Source of the DNA: Paracoccus shanxieyensis
GTDB lineage: Bacteria > Pseudomonadota > Alphaproteobacteria > Rhodobacterales > Rhodobacteraceae
Reading direction: 5' to 3'
NCBI RefSeq assembly: GCF_009711265.1
Contig: NZ_WMII01000009.1
Span: 62,001-126,000 of the forward strand
DNA: 64,000 nt
Part shown: positions 18,616 through 25,970 of the stretch, in pieces
Layout of the letters: the number at the start of each line of letters is the position of its first letter
Position numbering within the stretch: the first letter of the stretch is position 1
Made by a program: the position numbers and the translations under genes
The notes under the pieces: generated by a model
Told to the model about the DNA's origin: nothing
What the model saw: only the letters and a program-made list of their open reading frames with translations
The model's database searches: none

Positions 18616-19803
18616 TCAGTCGATCAGCGCCTTGTCATGCTGGGCGTGGCGCACGGCCAGCTTGCGGCCCATGCGGCCCGATGCAAGGATCCGCGCGCTT
18701 TGTGGCAGCGTGTCTTCGGACATGTCGCGCAGCTCGGGGAAGATCGCGAAGATTTCTTCGCGCGCCGCATCGCCGACGGATTTCAGCGCCTCGGCCCCGG
18801 TATAAAGCGATTCAGTCGCGGCACCTTCGGACAGCACGATCTCGTGGCGGTCGAACAGGAAGTGGAAATATTCCACCTCGGTCAGATCCGTCGCGATGTC
18901 GATACCCTCGATCTGCAGCAATTGCTTGGCCGCGACCAGCACCTCGGACGCGCCGAACATTTTCGACGCGATCTTCGAGCGCACCAGAATGCGGTGCTGC
19001 GGCGACACGACCAGATCACGCCGCGGCAGGCCATTGCCAAGCGCGCCCGCGCTGATGCGGACCGGGCGCAGATTGGGATTGGCTTCCAGCGTGGCGGCGT
19101 CCAGCTTGCGGCTGCCGATCCAGCGCAGCTGCTGCGCCCCGTTGTCCAGCGTGGCGATGCGCATGCCTTCGACCAGCATTTCGACCGGCAGATCCCCTGT
19201 CTCGGTCGCGATCAGCGTTCCGGCGGCAAAGCACGGGATGTGCTGGTTGAACTCGGTGCGGTCGGTCAGGAAGCCGAAATGCCACAGGTCGTAATTGTGG
19301 GCGTCTTTCGGGAATTCGACCGACACGATGGGCCGCGAGGTCATGGCGTCGATCTCGGCCTGCGGGGCGATTTTCGGGGGCGGCATCAGGAAGGTGTTGC
19401 CGCCGGTATCCTGCATGACGCGCACGGTGACCTGTTCGGTCGTCGTCGTGCCGTCGGCATTCTGGAAGGTGACCGAGGCGTCCTTGACGATGAAGAACGT
19501 GTCGACCTTGTAGGCGCCCGGCGTGCCGGTGGCCGCGTGCTTGACGGTTTCGCCGAACCAGCCCGGCCCGTCATTGCCAAAGATGTAGCCGTCCTTGTTG
19601 GCGTCATAGACGTTCAGATCGACGACATTCTTGTAAAGCGGCTGGCCGGAATTTCCCTGCGTGGTCCCGCCCAGCGTCGCGCGGGCCTTTTCGGCGCCCG
19701 GCCACCATTCGTTCGGGTCCATATCGGGCATCTTGCCCAGATAGATCGGGTGCTCCAGCACCGAGACCGGGGCGGGGTTATTGTTAAATGCAGAAGATGT
19801 CAT
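18616..19803 (-). CDS. Hint-domain (Hedgehog/intein-type) protein
   Basis: 395 residues. The C-terminal half is a Hint domain of the type widespread in Rhodobacteraceae: the auto-processing cysteine begins PCFAAGTLIATETGDLPVE (near residues 190-208), followed by QQLRWIGSRKL and the VVSPQHRILVRS block that carries the conserved histidine. Hint domains can cleave their own N-terminal peptide bond. The N-terminal half (1-185) carries VVDLNVYDANKDGYIFGNDG, which has calcium-binding-like Asp-rich spacing, and may be the released or secreted part. No Sec signal; type I secretion is common for relatives but no RTX repeats are present. Upstream is a 445-bp AT-rich gene-free interval. Confidence 0.85.
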   Translation of the reverse strand: MTSSAFNNNPAPVSVLEHPIYLGKMPDMDPNEWWPGAEKARATLGGTTQGNSGQPLYKNVVDLNVYDANKDGYIFGNDGPGWFGETVKHAATGTPGAYKVDTFFIVKDASVTFQNADGTTTTEQVTVRVMQDTGGNTFLMPPPKIAPQAEIDAMTSRPIVSVEFPKDAHNYDLWHFGFLTDRTEFNQHIPCFAAGTLIATETGDLPVEMLVEGMRIATLDNGAQQLRWIGSRKLDAATLEANPNLRPVRISAGALGNGLPRRDLVVSPQHRILVRSKIASKMFGASEVLVAAKQLLQIEGIDIATDLTEVEYFHFLFDRHEIVLSEGAATESLYTGAEALKSVGDAAREEIFAIFPELRDMSEDTLPQSARILASGRMGRKLAVRHAQHDKALID

Positions 19804-20191
19804 TCTTACACTCGCTATCAGACGTGCCCGCGGGCAGCGTCGGGTTTGCTGCGACAGACATCAGCGCAAGCGGCGTCCTTCGCCAAAACGGCGTTTTTTT
19901 GGATCTTTCTGCACTTGCGGCTGACGTTCTGAAACAGCATCGGCAGATCTGATGCCGACGTGTGTTTGTCTAAAAAGACTCAATTTTTACGCAAGTTCGA
20001 GAATTGAACCGTTCAGTATTAAATCGTTTGTTTTGAGGTGGTTAACGATTATTAACCATGTCATCACATTGTTATTGCTTGCGGATTTTTGGTGTCTGTT
20101 TTGAACAACATGTCCGCAGAAAAATGCGAAATTTCCTGTCCTGATTGCGGCGCGGCGGATCGCCTGCGGGGCGCAGCGCGAACGAATGGTA
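19804..20191. other. Gene-free AT-rich interval upstream of the Hint gene
   Basis: No open frame with coding character is seen. Composition is clearly more AT-rich than the surroundings around 19960-20110. It contains GGTTAACGATTATTAACC (20040-20057), listed separately, and otherwise probably holds the leftward promoter of the Hint gene, which I cannot place precisely. Confidence 0.5.
20040..20057. promoter_or_regulatory. Candidate CtrA-like TTAA palindrome
   Basis: GGTTAA and TTAACC form an inverted repeat around CGATTA, and the right arm reads TTAACCAT, the sequence of a CtrA half-site. The two TTAA cores are separated by 6 bp rather than the 7 bp of the classical CtrA box, so this is only a candidate. 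It lies about 240 bp upstream of the Hint gene start. Confidence 0.3.
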
Positions 20192-20217
20192 AAAGGCCGG
20201 GCATTTGCCCGGCCTTT
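20192..20217 (-). terminator. Intrinsic terminator of the Bax-inhibitor family gene
   Basis: AAAGGCCGGGC (20192-20202) and GCCCGGCCTTT (20207-20217) form a perfect 11-bp stem with a 4-base loop, about 32 bp past the stop. Reading leftward the stem ends in TTTTACC. Confidence 0.8.
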
Positions 20218-20248
20218 GTCGCGAATCTGTTTTCGGGATGTGGCGCGA

Positions 20249-21019
20249 TTACTCGCGGTTGCCCATGAACTGCAGCAGGAACATGAACATGTTCAGGAAG
20301 TTCAGGTAAAGCTGCAGCGCACCCATGATGGCGCTTTTGCCAAGGAAGTCCCGGTCGGAATTCGCCAGCGCGATATAGGTGTTCTTGATGTTCTGCGTAT
20401 CGAAGGCGGTCAGGCCCGCGAAGATCAGCACACCGATCGCCGAGATGGCGAACTGCATGGCGCTGGATTGCAGGAAGATGTTGATGATCGAGGCCACGAT
20501 CAGGCCGATCACGCCCATCATCAGGAAGGTGCCCATGCCCGACAGATCCTTCTTGGTCGTGTAGCCGTAAAGCGACAGACCGGCAAAGGCGATTGCGGTG
20601 ACCAGGAAGGTCTGCACGATCGAATAGGACGTGAACGACACGAAGATCCAGCTGATCGAGATGCCCATCACCGCGGCGAAGGCGTAGAACAGCGTGGTCG
20701 CGCCTTGCACCGACAGGCGCTTCAGCGCCGCGCCGAAGGCAAAGACCATGATCAGCGGCGCAAACATCACCACCCATTTCAGCGGCGAGGTATACAGCGT
20801 CGCACCGAATTCGGTCAGGTATTTCGTGGCACCCAGACGGTAGGGGGTGGGCACATCGGACAGCGCCAGACCGGCGATGCCCCAGGCGGCGCCCGCCGTT
20901 ACCAGCATGGCCACAGCCATCAGGCTGTAGACCTTGGTCATATAGGCGCGAAGGCCCTCATCCACCTCGGCCGAGCGCGTCGCGGTCCCGGCCGTGCGGA
21001 TCGAATTGTAATCTTGCAT
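20249..21019 (-). CDS. Bax inhibitor-1/YccA family membrane protein
   Basis: 256 residues from the ATG at 21017-21019, preceded by GGGGAGA. Seven hydrophobic segments follow a hydrophilic N-terminus ending RAYMTKVYSLMAVAMLVTAG. Typical family features include VMFAPLIMVFAFG, the TLFYAFAAVMGISISWIF segment, and the C-terminal LYLNFLNMFMFLLQFMGNRE with its closing acidic/aromatic pattern. The family comprises pH-dependent calcium-leak channels (BsYetJ) and E. coli YccA, which interacts with the FtsH protease. Cellular role here is inferred to be inner-membrane quality control or ion leak. Single-gene transcription unit with its own terminator. Confidence 0.9.
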   Translation of the reverse strand: MQDYNSIRTAGTATRSAEVDEGLRAYMTKVYSLMAVAMLVTAGAAWGIAGLALSDVPTPYRLGATKYLTEFGATLYTSPLKWVVMFAPLIMVFAFGAALKRLSVQGATTLFYAFAAVMGISISWIFVSFTSYSIVQTFLVTAIAFAGLSLYGYTTKKDLSGMGTFLMMGVIGLIVASIINIFLQSSAMQFAISAIGVLIFAGLTAFDTQNIKNTYIALANSDRDFLGKSAIMGALQLYLNFLNMFMFLLQFMGNRE

Positions 21020-21142
21020 AGGTTCTCCCCGGTCGAAAATCGCGGTGCGGCCGGATCGGCCCACCATCGTGCGATATATTGTCAGAGGCAGCGATTCTTT
21101 CAATGCGTCAGGACGTTAAAACATCGCCCTATGACGGAAAAT

Positions 21143-22114
21143 TCAGATCGTGACGATGATTTTGCCGATGGTCTTGCGGCTGGCCAACAGATCATAGCCC
21201 TCGGGCAGGCGCTCAAGCGGCAGGGTGGCGCCGACATGCGGATGCAACCTGCCCGCGTCATACATCGCCAGCAGTTCGGTCAGGCTGTCGCGCAGCGAGG
21301 CAGGTTTCAGGCTGCGATAGCCGCCCCAGTAAAAGCCGTGAATGGCGATGTTCTTGACCAGCGCATGGTTCAGCGGCAGGCGCGGCGGCCGTCCTGCGGC
21401 AAAGCCGATGACCAGAAAGCGCCCGCCGCGATTCAGCGCGCCAAAGGCGGCCTCGCCGGGGGCATCGCCAACCGGATCATAGACCACATCGACGCCGCCC
21501 GCCTGCCGCAGCGCGGCCTTCAGATCGGGGCAGGTGTCGCTGTCGATGCACAGATCGGCCCCGGCATCGCGCGCGGCGGCCAGCCGGTCCGCGCCGCGCG
21601 CGACGGCGATGACCCGCGCCCCCAGCGCCGCGCCGATTTCCACCGCCGTCAGCCCGACACCGCCCGCAGCCCCCAGCACCGCCAGCGTCTCGCCGGGTTG
21701 CAGCGCCGCCCGCCGGGTCAGGGCAAGATGGCTGGTGCCATAGGCGATGGCAAAGCCTGCGGCGGCCTCATGGCTCATGCTGTCGGGGATCGGCAGGCAG
21801 GCATCGGCGGGGAAGATATTGCTTTGCGCCATGGTGCCCTGCGCCTGCACCAGCACCCGCGCGCCGGGGCGCAGGCCGGACGTTTCGCCCGCAGCAAGAA
21901 CCACGCCCGAGCCCTCCATTCCCGGGATGAAGGGACGCGGAGGCGTGTCCTGATAACTGCCTTGAAGCATCAGCAGATCTGCAAAATTCAGCGCGGCGGC
22001 ATGCAGCCTGACCAGCACTTCGCCGCGTTGCGGCATGCCGGGGTCATGCTCGCCCATCGCGGGCGAAACTGCCTTTTCAGACAACCTCATCACTTTCGGG
22101 TATTCAGGCATCAT
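21143..22114 (-). CDS. Zinc-independent MDR oxidoreductase (quinone oxidoreductase-like)
   Basis: 323 residues from the ATG at 22112-22114; a GGGGGG run lies immediately upstream, so the adjacent ATG at 22109-22111 is equally possible. GroES-like N-terminal domain: ALNFADLLMLQGSYQDTPP and FIPGMEGSGVV. The Rossmann fold follows with LAVLGAAGGVGLTAVEIGAA (near residues 147-166) and the NADPH-linked VARGADRLAAARDAGAD. The cysteines and histidines of zinc-dependent alcohol dehydrogenases are missing, which points to an NADPH:quinone or enoyl reductase. The C-terminus VGATLPLERLPEGYDLLASR is typical of this group. Divergent from the XRE regulator, which may control it. Confidence 0.88.
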   Translation of the reverse strand: MMPEYPKVMRLSEKAVSPAMGEHDPGMPQRGEVLVRLHAAALNFADLLMLQGSYQDTPPRPFIPGMEGSGVVLAAGETSGLRPGARVLVQAQGTMAQSNIFPADACLPIPDSMSHEAAAGFAIAYGTSHLALTRRAALQPGETLAVLGAAGGVGLTAVEIGAALGARVIAVARGADRLAAARDAGADLCIDSDTCPDLKAALRQAGGVDVVYDPVGDAPGEAAFGALNRGGRFLVIGFAAGRPPRLPLNHALVKNIAIHGFYWGGYRSLKPASLRDSLTELLAMYDAGRLHPHVGATLPLERLPEGYDLLASRKTIGKIIVTI

Positions 22115-22275
22115 CCCCCCTGTCATATATGATTTCAGCAACGCTCGGGGCGTGTTTGTCCGGGTTGTCCGCCTGACCGTCAGAGACCTTGTCTTTTTCG
22201 TCAAGTGGGCAGTTTGAAGCTCGAAAGTTGCGTTTTGTTGGTGTAGCGCACGTTTGGATTGAGTGAGGTGTTAAC

Positions 22276-22635
22276 ATGAAGCATAACGTCGACGTTCATG
22301 TCGGGAAACGGATCCGTCATCGCCGCTGGATGATCGGCATGACGCAGCAGCAACTGGCCGAAAAGGTCGGCATCAAGTTCCAGCAGATCCAGAAATACGA
22401 AACCGGCATGAACCGGGTTTCCGCCTCGCGGCTTTGGGACATCGCGCGCGCTGTCGATGTGCCGGTCAGCTTCTTCTTCGAGGGTCTGGAAGACGGTCAG
22501 GTTCATGACGCGGTCGAAGGCGATATTCTGGCCGACAAGGAAGCGCTGCAACTGGTGCGCGCCTATTACGCCATGCCCGAGGCGCAGCGTCGCCAGATCT
22601 TTGAACTGGCCCGGGTGCTGTCGGACGCGGCCTGA
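22276..22635 (+). CDS. XRE-family helix-turn-helix regulator
   Basis: 119 residues. The helix-turn-helix spans about residues 9-63: VGKRIRHRRWMIGMTQQQLA, EKVGIKFQQIQKYETGMNR and VSASRLWDIARAVDVPVSFF. The C-terminal third (ALQLVRAYYAMPEAQRRQIF) is a short helical tail seen in small alphaproteobacterial regulators of this type. GAGGTG stands eight to nine bases before the ATG. It binds DNA as a dimer; targets are unknown. The divergent oxidoreductase gene, with a start 160 bp away, is an obvious candidate target. Confidence 0.88.
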   Translation: MKHNVDVHVGKRIRHRRWMIGMTQQQLAEKVGIKFQQIQKYETGMNRVSASRLWDIARAVDVPVSFFFEGLEDGQVHDAVEGDILADKEALQLVRAYYAMPEAQRRQIFELARVLSDAA

Positions 22636-22717
22636 GCTTGGCCGCGCCAGCAAACGACTTTCTCTTTCGGATCTTCCCGGCTAAGTCTGACCGCGATTGA
22701 TGATTGCGGGGGCAGGC

Positions 22718-23557
22718 ATGGACCGGGATCTTGAACAGGGCCGGGGTCGCACGGGAACCGTGATATCGGCGGAAACCGCCAGCGATATCATGCAGACGGC
22801 CCATCTTCTGGCGGATGCGGCGCGCGGTGAAACCCTGCGCCTGTTCCGCAGCCCCGAACTTCGCCCCGACAACAAGGCCGCGCAGGGCTTCGACCCCGTG
22901 ACCGAGGCCGACCGCGCCAGTGAGCGTGCGATGCGCGCCATTCTGGCCCGGCGCCGCCCGCAGGATGCCATTCTGGGCGAGGAATATGGCGCCACCCCCG
23001 GCAGCAGCGGCCTGACATGGGTTCTGGACCCGATCGACGGCACGCGCGCCTTCATGGCCGGTGCGCCCAGCTGGGGCGTGCTGATCGGCGTCGCAGGTGA
23101 CAGCGGCCCGGTCTATGGCATCGTCGATCAGCCGCATCTGGGTGAACGCTTCGAGGGCGGCTTCGGCATCGCCCGGCTGACCGGGCGCGAGGCGCAGACG
23201 CCGCTGGCCTGCCGCACGGGCGTCGATCTGGCGCAGGCCACGCTGATGACCACCTATCCCGAGGTCGGCACTGCCGACGAGCTTGCGGCATTTACCCGCG
23301 TTGCGCGGCAGGTGCGGCTGACGCGCTATGGGCTGGACTGCTATGCCTATGCGCTGCTGGCGGCGGGCCATGTCGATCTGGTGATCGAAGCCGGGCTGCA
23401 AAGCTATGACGTGATGGCGCCGATCGCCGTGGTGCAGGCCGCGGGCGGGGTGGTCACTGACTGGAAAGGCGGCGCGGCGCATGGCGGTGGGCAAATTGTC
23501 GCGGCAGCGTCGCCTGCGCTTCATGCACAGGCTTTGGAATTGCTGGCAGGATCGTAG
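22718..23557 (+). CDS. hisN: Inositol monophosphatase family enzyme, probably histidinol-phosphatase
   Basis: 279 residues from the ATG at 22718 (GGGGG five bases upstream); ATG 22700 and TTG 22697 are in frame but lack a ribosome site. The metal-binding motifs are in order: FDPVTEADRASE near residues 57-68, LGEEYG, WVLDPIDGTRAFMAG near residues 101-115, and the C-terminal LQSYDVMAPIAVVQAAGG. The DPIDGT variant followed by AF..G.P.WG is typical of alphaproteobacterial HisN, which removes phosphate from histidinol phosphate in histidine synthesis. Other IMPase-fold substrates (inositol phosphate, PAP) cannot be excluded from sequence alone. Confidence 0.85.
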   Translation: MDRDLEQGRGRTGTVISAETASDIMQTAHLLADAARGETLRLFRSPELRPDNKAAQGFDPVTEADRASERAMRAILARRRPQDAILGEEYGATPGSSGLTWVLDPIDGTRAFMAGAPSWGVLIGVAGDSGPVYGIVDQPHLGERFEGGFGIARLTGREAQTPLACRTGVDLAQATLMTTYPEVGTADELAAFTRVARQVRLTRYGLDCYAYALLAAGHVDLVIEAGLQSYDVMAPIAVVQAAGGVVTDWKGGAAHGGGQIVAAASPALHAQALELLAGS

Positions 23558-23633
23558 CCGTGTAATTGAGACCGCCCACGACCCGGCGTAAGCTGCGGTC
23601 CAAGAACGATTGCCCGTCCGGAAGGAGCCAGCC

Positions 23634-25019
23634 ATGACCGATCCGCGTGATGCCGAACTCGAAACCTCTGCGGACAAGTCGCAACTGGACGACCATGATC
23701 GCGAGGTGATCGGCCGCGCCATCGAAGAGGGCAACGGCCCGCGTCTGGACGCGCTGCTGGCCCCGGTCCATGCCGCCGACATCGCCGACCTGATCGAGCA
23801 GATGACGCCGCAGCGGCGCAAGCAGTTCCTTGAGCTTTATTCCGGCGAGATCGACGGCGACATCCTGTCCGAGATCGACGAATCCATCCGCGAAGAGGTC
23901 GTCGAACAACTGCCCCCCGAGGTGCTGGCCGAAGCCGTGCGCGAGATGGACAGCGACGATGTCGTTGACCTTCTGGAAGACCTTGAGGAACCCGAACAGC
24001 AGGCCATCCTTGCCGCGCTGGACGAAAGCGACCGTGCCGCCGTCGAACAGTCGATGACCTATCCCGAATATTCGGCCGGTCGTCTGATGCAGTCCGAGGT
24101 GGTGACCGCGCCCGAACACTGGACCGTGGGCGAAACCATCGACTTTCTGCGGCAGGAAGACTGGCTGCCCGACCAGTTCTATCACGTCGTGCTGGTCGAT
24201 CCGCGCCGCAGGCCTCTGGGTTACGTCACGCTGGGCAAGTTGCTGGCCTCGCGCCGCGACACGCCGCTGCGCGACATCGCCGAGGACAGCTTCCGCACCA
24301 TCTCGGCCCGGCAGGACGAAGGCGATGTGGCCTTTGCCTTCAACAAGTATCACCTGATCTCGGCGCCGGTGGTCGACGATCACGACCGGCTGGTCGGGAT
24401 CATCACCATCGACGACGCCATGGCGGTGCTGGACGAAGAGCATGAGGAAGACTTCCTGCGCATGGCCCGCGTCTCGGACGAAAGCCATGTCTCGGACGGG
24501 CCGCTGCAGACCGCCAAGCAGCGTTTGCCATGGCTGGTCATCAACCTGTTCACCGCCTCGCTGTCGGCGCTGGTCATCTCGCGATTCGAGGCCACGCTGT
24601 CGGCGCTGGTCATTCTGGCCGCGCTGATGCCCATCGTCGCCTCGACCGGCGGGATCGCGGGCACGCAATCGCTGGCCGTGGCCGTCCGGGCGCTGGCCAC
24701 GCGCGAACTGACGCTGTCGAATGCCCGCCGCGTGGTGCTGCGCGAACTGTTCGCCGGACTTCTGAACGGGCTTGGGCTGGCGGTGATCCTGACGCTGGCG
24801 GGGGTGTTCATCCTTGGGCAGCCGATGATCGGCGTCGTGCTGGGGCTGGCGATGATCGCCAACCAGATCGTGGCTGCCATGGGGGGCGTGCTGGTGCCCC
24901 TGACGCTGAACCGCATGGGGCTTGATCCGGCGCTGGCCTCGGGGACGTTTGTCACCACGATGACCGACATGATGGGCTTTTTCGCCTTTCTGGGGCTGGC
25001 CTCATGGATCCTGATCTGA
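23634..25019 (+). CDS. mgtE: Magnesium transporter MgtE
   Basis: 461 residues from the ATG at 23634, with AAGGAG six bases upstream. The cytosolic MgtE-N domain (residues 20-130) shows its superhelical acidic repeats (LEDLEEPEQQAILAALDESD), followed by two CBS domains (about 135-265, with VVLVDPRRRPLGYVTLGKL and LISAPVVDDHDRLVGIITID). Five membrane helices occupy the C-terminal third, with the pore segment MPIVASTGGIAGTQSLAVAV. The N and CBS domains sense cytosolic Mg2+ and close the channel when Mg2+ is high. No Mg2+ riboswitch is apparent in the 76-bp leader. Its stop overlaps the next gene by 16 bp. Confidence 0.95.
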   Translation: MTDPRDAELETSADKSQLDDHDREVIGRAIEEGNGPRLDALLAPVHAADIADLIEQMTPQRRKQFLELYSGEIDGDILSEIDESIREEVVEQLPPEVLAEAVREMDSDDVVDLLEDLEEPEQQAILAALDESDRAAVEQSMTYPEYSAGRLMQSEVVTAPEHWTVGETIDFLRQEDWLPDQFYHVVLVDPRRRPLGYVTLGKLLASRRDTPLRDIAEDSFRTISARQDEGDVAFAFNKYHLISAPVVDDHDRLVGIITIDDAMAVLDEEHEEDFLRMARVSDESHVSDGPLQTAKQRLPWLVINLFTASLSALVISRFEATLSALVILAALMPIVASTGGIAGTQSLAVAVRALATRELTLSNARRVVLRELFAGLLNGLGLAVILTLAGVFILGQPMIGVVLGLAMIANQIVAAMGGVLVPLTLNRMGLDPALASGTFVTTMTDMMGFFAFLGLASWILI

Positions 25020-25558
25020 AATCCGCGCTGCGCAGGCAGGCGCTGGCCGCGCGCGGGCAGGGCGGCGACGATGCCGCGCTGACCCGGCATCTGACCGATC
25101 TGCTTTCCGGCCATCGCGGCAAGGTGCTGGCCGGTTATTGGCCGATGCGCGATGAGGCCGACCCGCGCGATGCCATGGCCGCGCATGAGGGGCCGGTCTG
25201 CCTGCCGGTGGTGCTGGGTCCGGCGCGTCCGCTGATCTTTCGCCGCTATGACGGCGTCCTGGAGGGCGGAAGCTTCGGCACCAGCCATCCGCCCGCCGAT
25301 GCGCCCGAACTGGTGCCGCAGGTGCTGATCGTGCCCTTGGCGGGGTTTGACCGCGACGGCAACCGGCTGGGCTATGGCGGCGGCTTTTATGACCGCACCT
25401 TGCAGGCCCTGCGCCGCAAAGGCGGCATCACGGCGATCGGATTCGCCTATGCCGTGCAAGAGATTCGGGCAATTCCCGCCGAGATCACCGATCAGCCGCT
25501 GGATTTTCTGGTGACGGACCAGGAAATTCTGGATCTGGGCACAAAAAATCCACGCTAG
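25004..25558 (+). CDS. 5-formyltetrahydrofolate cyclo-ligase
   Basis: 184 residues starting inside the mgtE 3' end (16-bp overlap), so translation is coupled. It uses ATP to turn 5-formyl-THF into 5,10-methenyl-THF, recycling a folate form that inhibits other enzymes. The basic N-terminus LKSALRRQALAARGQ, the substrate segment GYWPMRDEADPR, and the P-loop-like C-terminal GGGFYDRTLQALR with YGGGFYDR are diagnostic. The E. coli counterpart is fau (ygfA), usually linked to ssrS/6S RNA, which I do not see here. Confidence 0.92.
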   Translation: MDPDLKSALRRQALAARGQGGDDAALTRHLTDLLSGHRGKVLAGYWPMRDEADPRDAMAAHEGPVCLPVVLGPARPLIFRRYDGVLEGGSFGTSHPPADAPELVPQVLIVPLAGFDRDGNRLGYGGGFYDRTLQALRRKGGITAIGFAYAVQEIRAIPAEITDQPLDFLVTDQEILDLGTKNPR

Positions 25559-25970
25559 CCGCGCAGGGAACGAAGCCCCAACATCCGGCGCGGATCGCGG
25601 TGGACAAGCCTGTGGAAAACAGGTGAACGGAAGATCGGAAACCGGCCATATGCCTTGCGTTTCCCGGCACGGCTGAAAATTCACCGTTATTAACAGATGG
25701 GACAGCGCGAATCTGTAGGGCGCGGTGCAACAGCGCCCTGTCAACAGCGCGACCGGCAAAGCCCTGAAAATTTTAGCGTTGAATCATGGGCGGACGCGCG
25801 GCAATTTGTGTTCAGTCCGCGACGCTCCACCAAATCTTGTATTTCTGCGGATAGGTAGCTGCGTCGCCAAAAACATAAATGACATCGGCATGATCGGCGG
25901 ATTGCAGCGCTTTGGCCATGGGCTTTGGGGCGCGGATGCCGTGTGGCCGAACAGCAGGGGAACCGGGGCA
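25559..25970. other. Gene-free control region upstream of nrdJ
   Basis: 412 bp without a convincing gene. It holds the tandem NrdR-like boxes listed below (25796-25842), about 130 bp before the nrdJ start. A short open frame reads through into nrdJ from 25725 but resembles no protein. No B12 riboswitch box is visible. The 25640-25700 stretch is locally AT-rich and may contain the promoter. Confidence 0.5.
25796..25842 (+). promoter_or_regulatory. Candidate tandem NrdR boxes
   Basis: Box 2, CCACCAAATCTTGTAT (25827-25842), read on the minus strand matches 11 of 16 positions of the NrdR consensus acaCWAtATcTwGtgt, including nearly all the strongly conserved ones. Box 1, GCGCGGCAATTTGTGT (25796-25811), matches 9 of 16 with a good right half. 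The starts are exactly 31 bp apart, the three-helical-turn spacing at which NrdR dimers usually bind ribonucleotide reductase promoters. Confidence 0.45.

Noticed and set aside
23622..23633. Mg2+ riboswitch for mgtE
   Set aside because: The spacer upstream of mgtE is only 76 bp and shows no M-box-like structure.
25559..25970. Cobalamin riboswitch upstream of nrdJ
   Set aside because: Expected for a B12-linked gene, but no B12-box-like sequence or recognisable fold was seen; the region is better explained by NrdR-like boxes.
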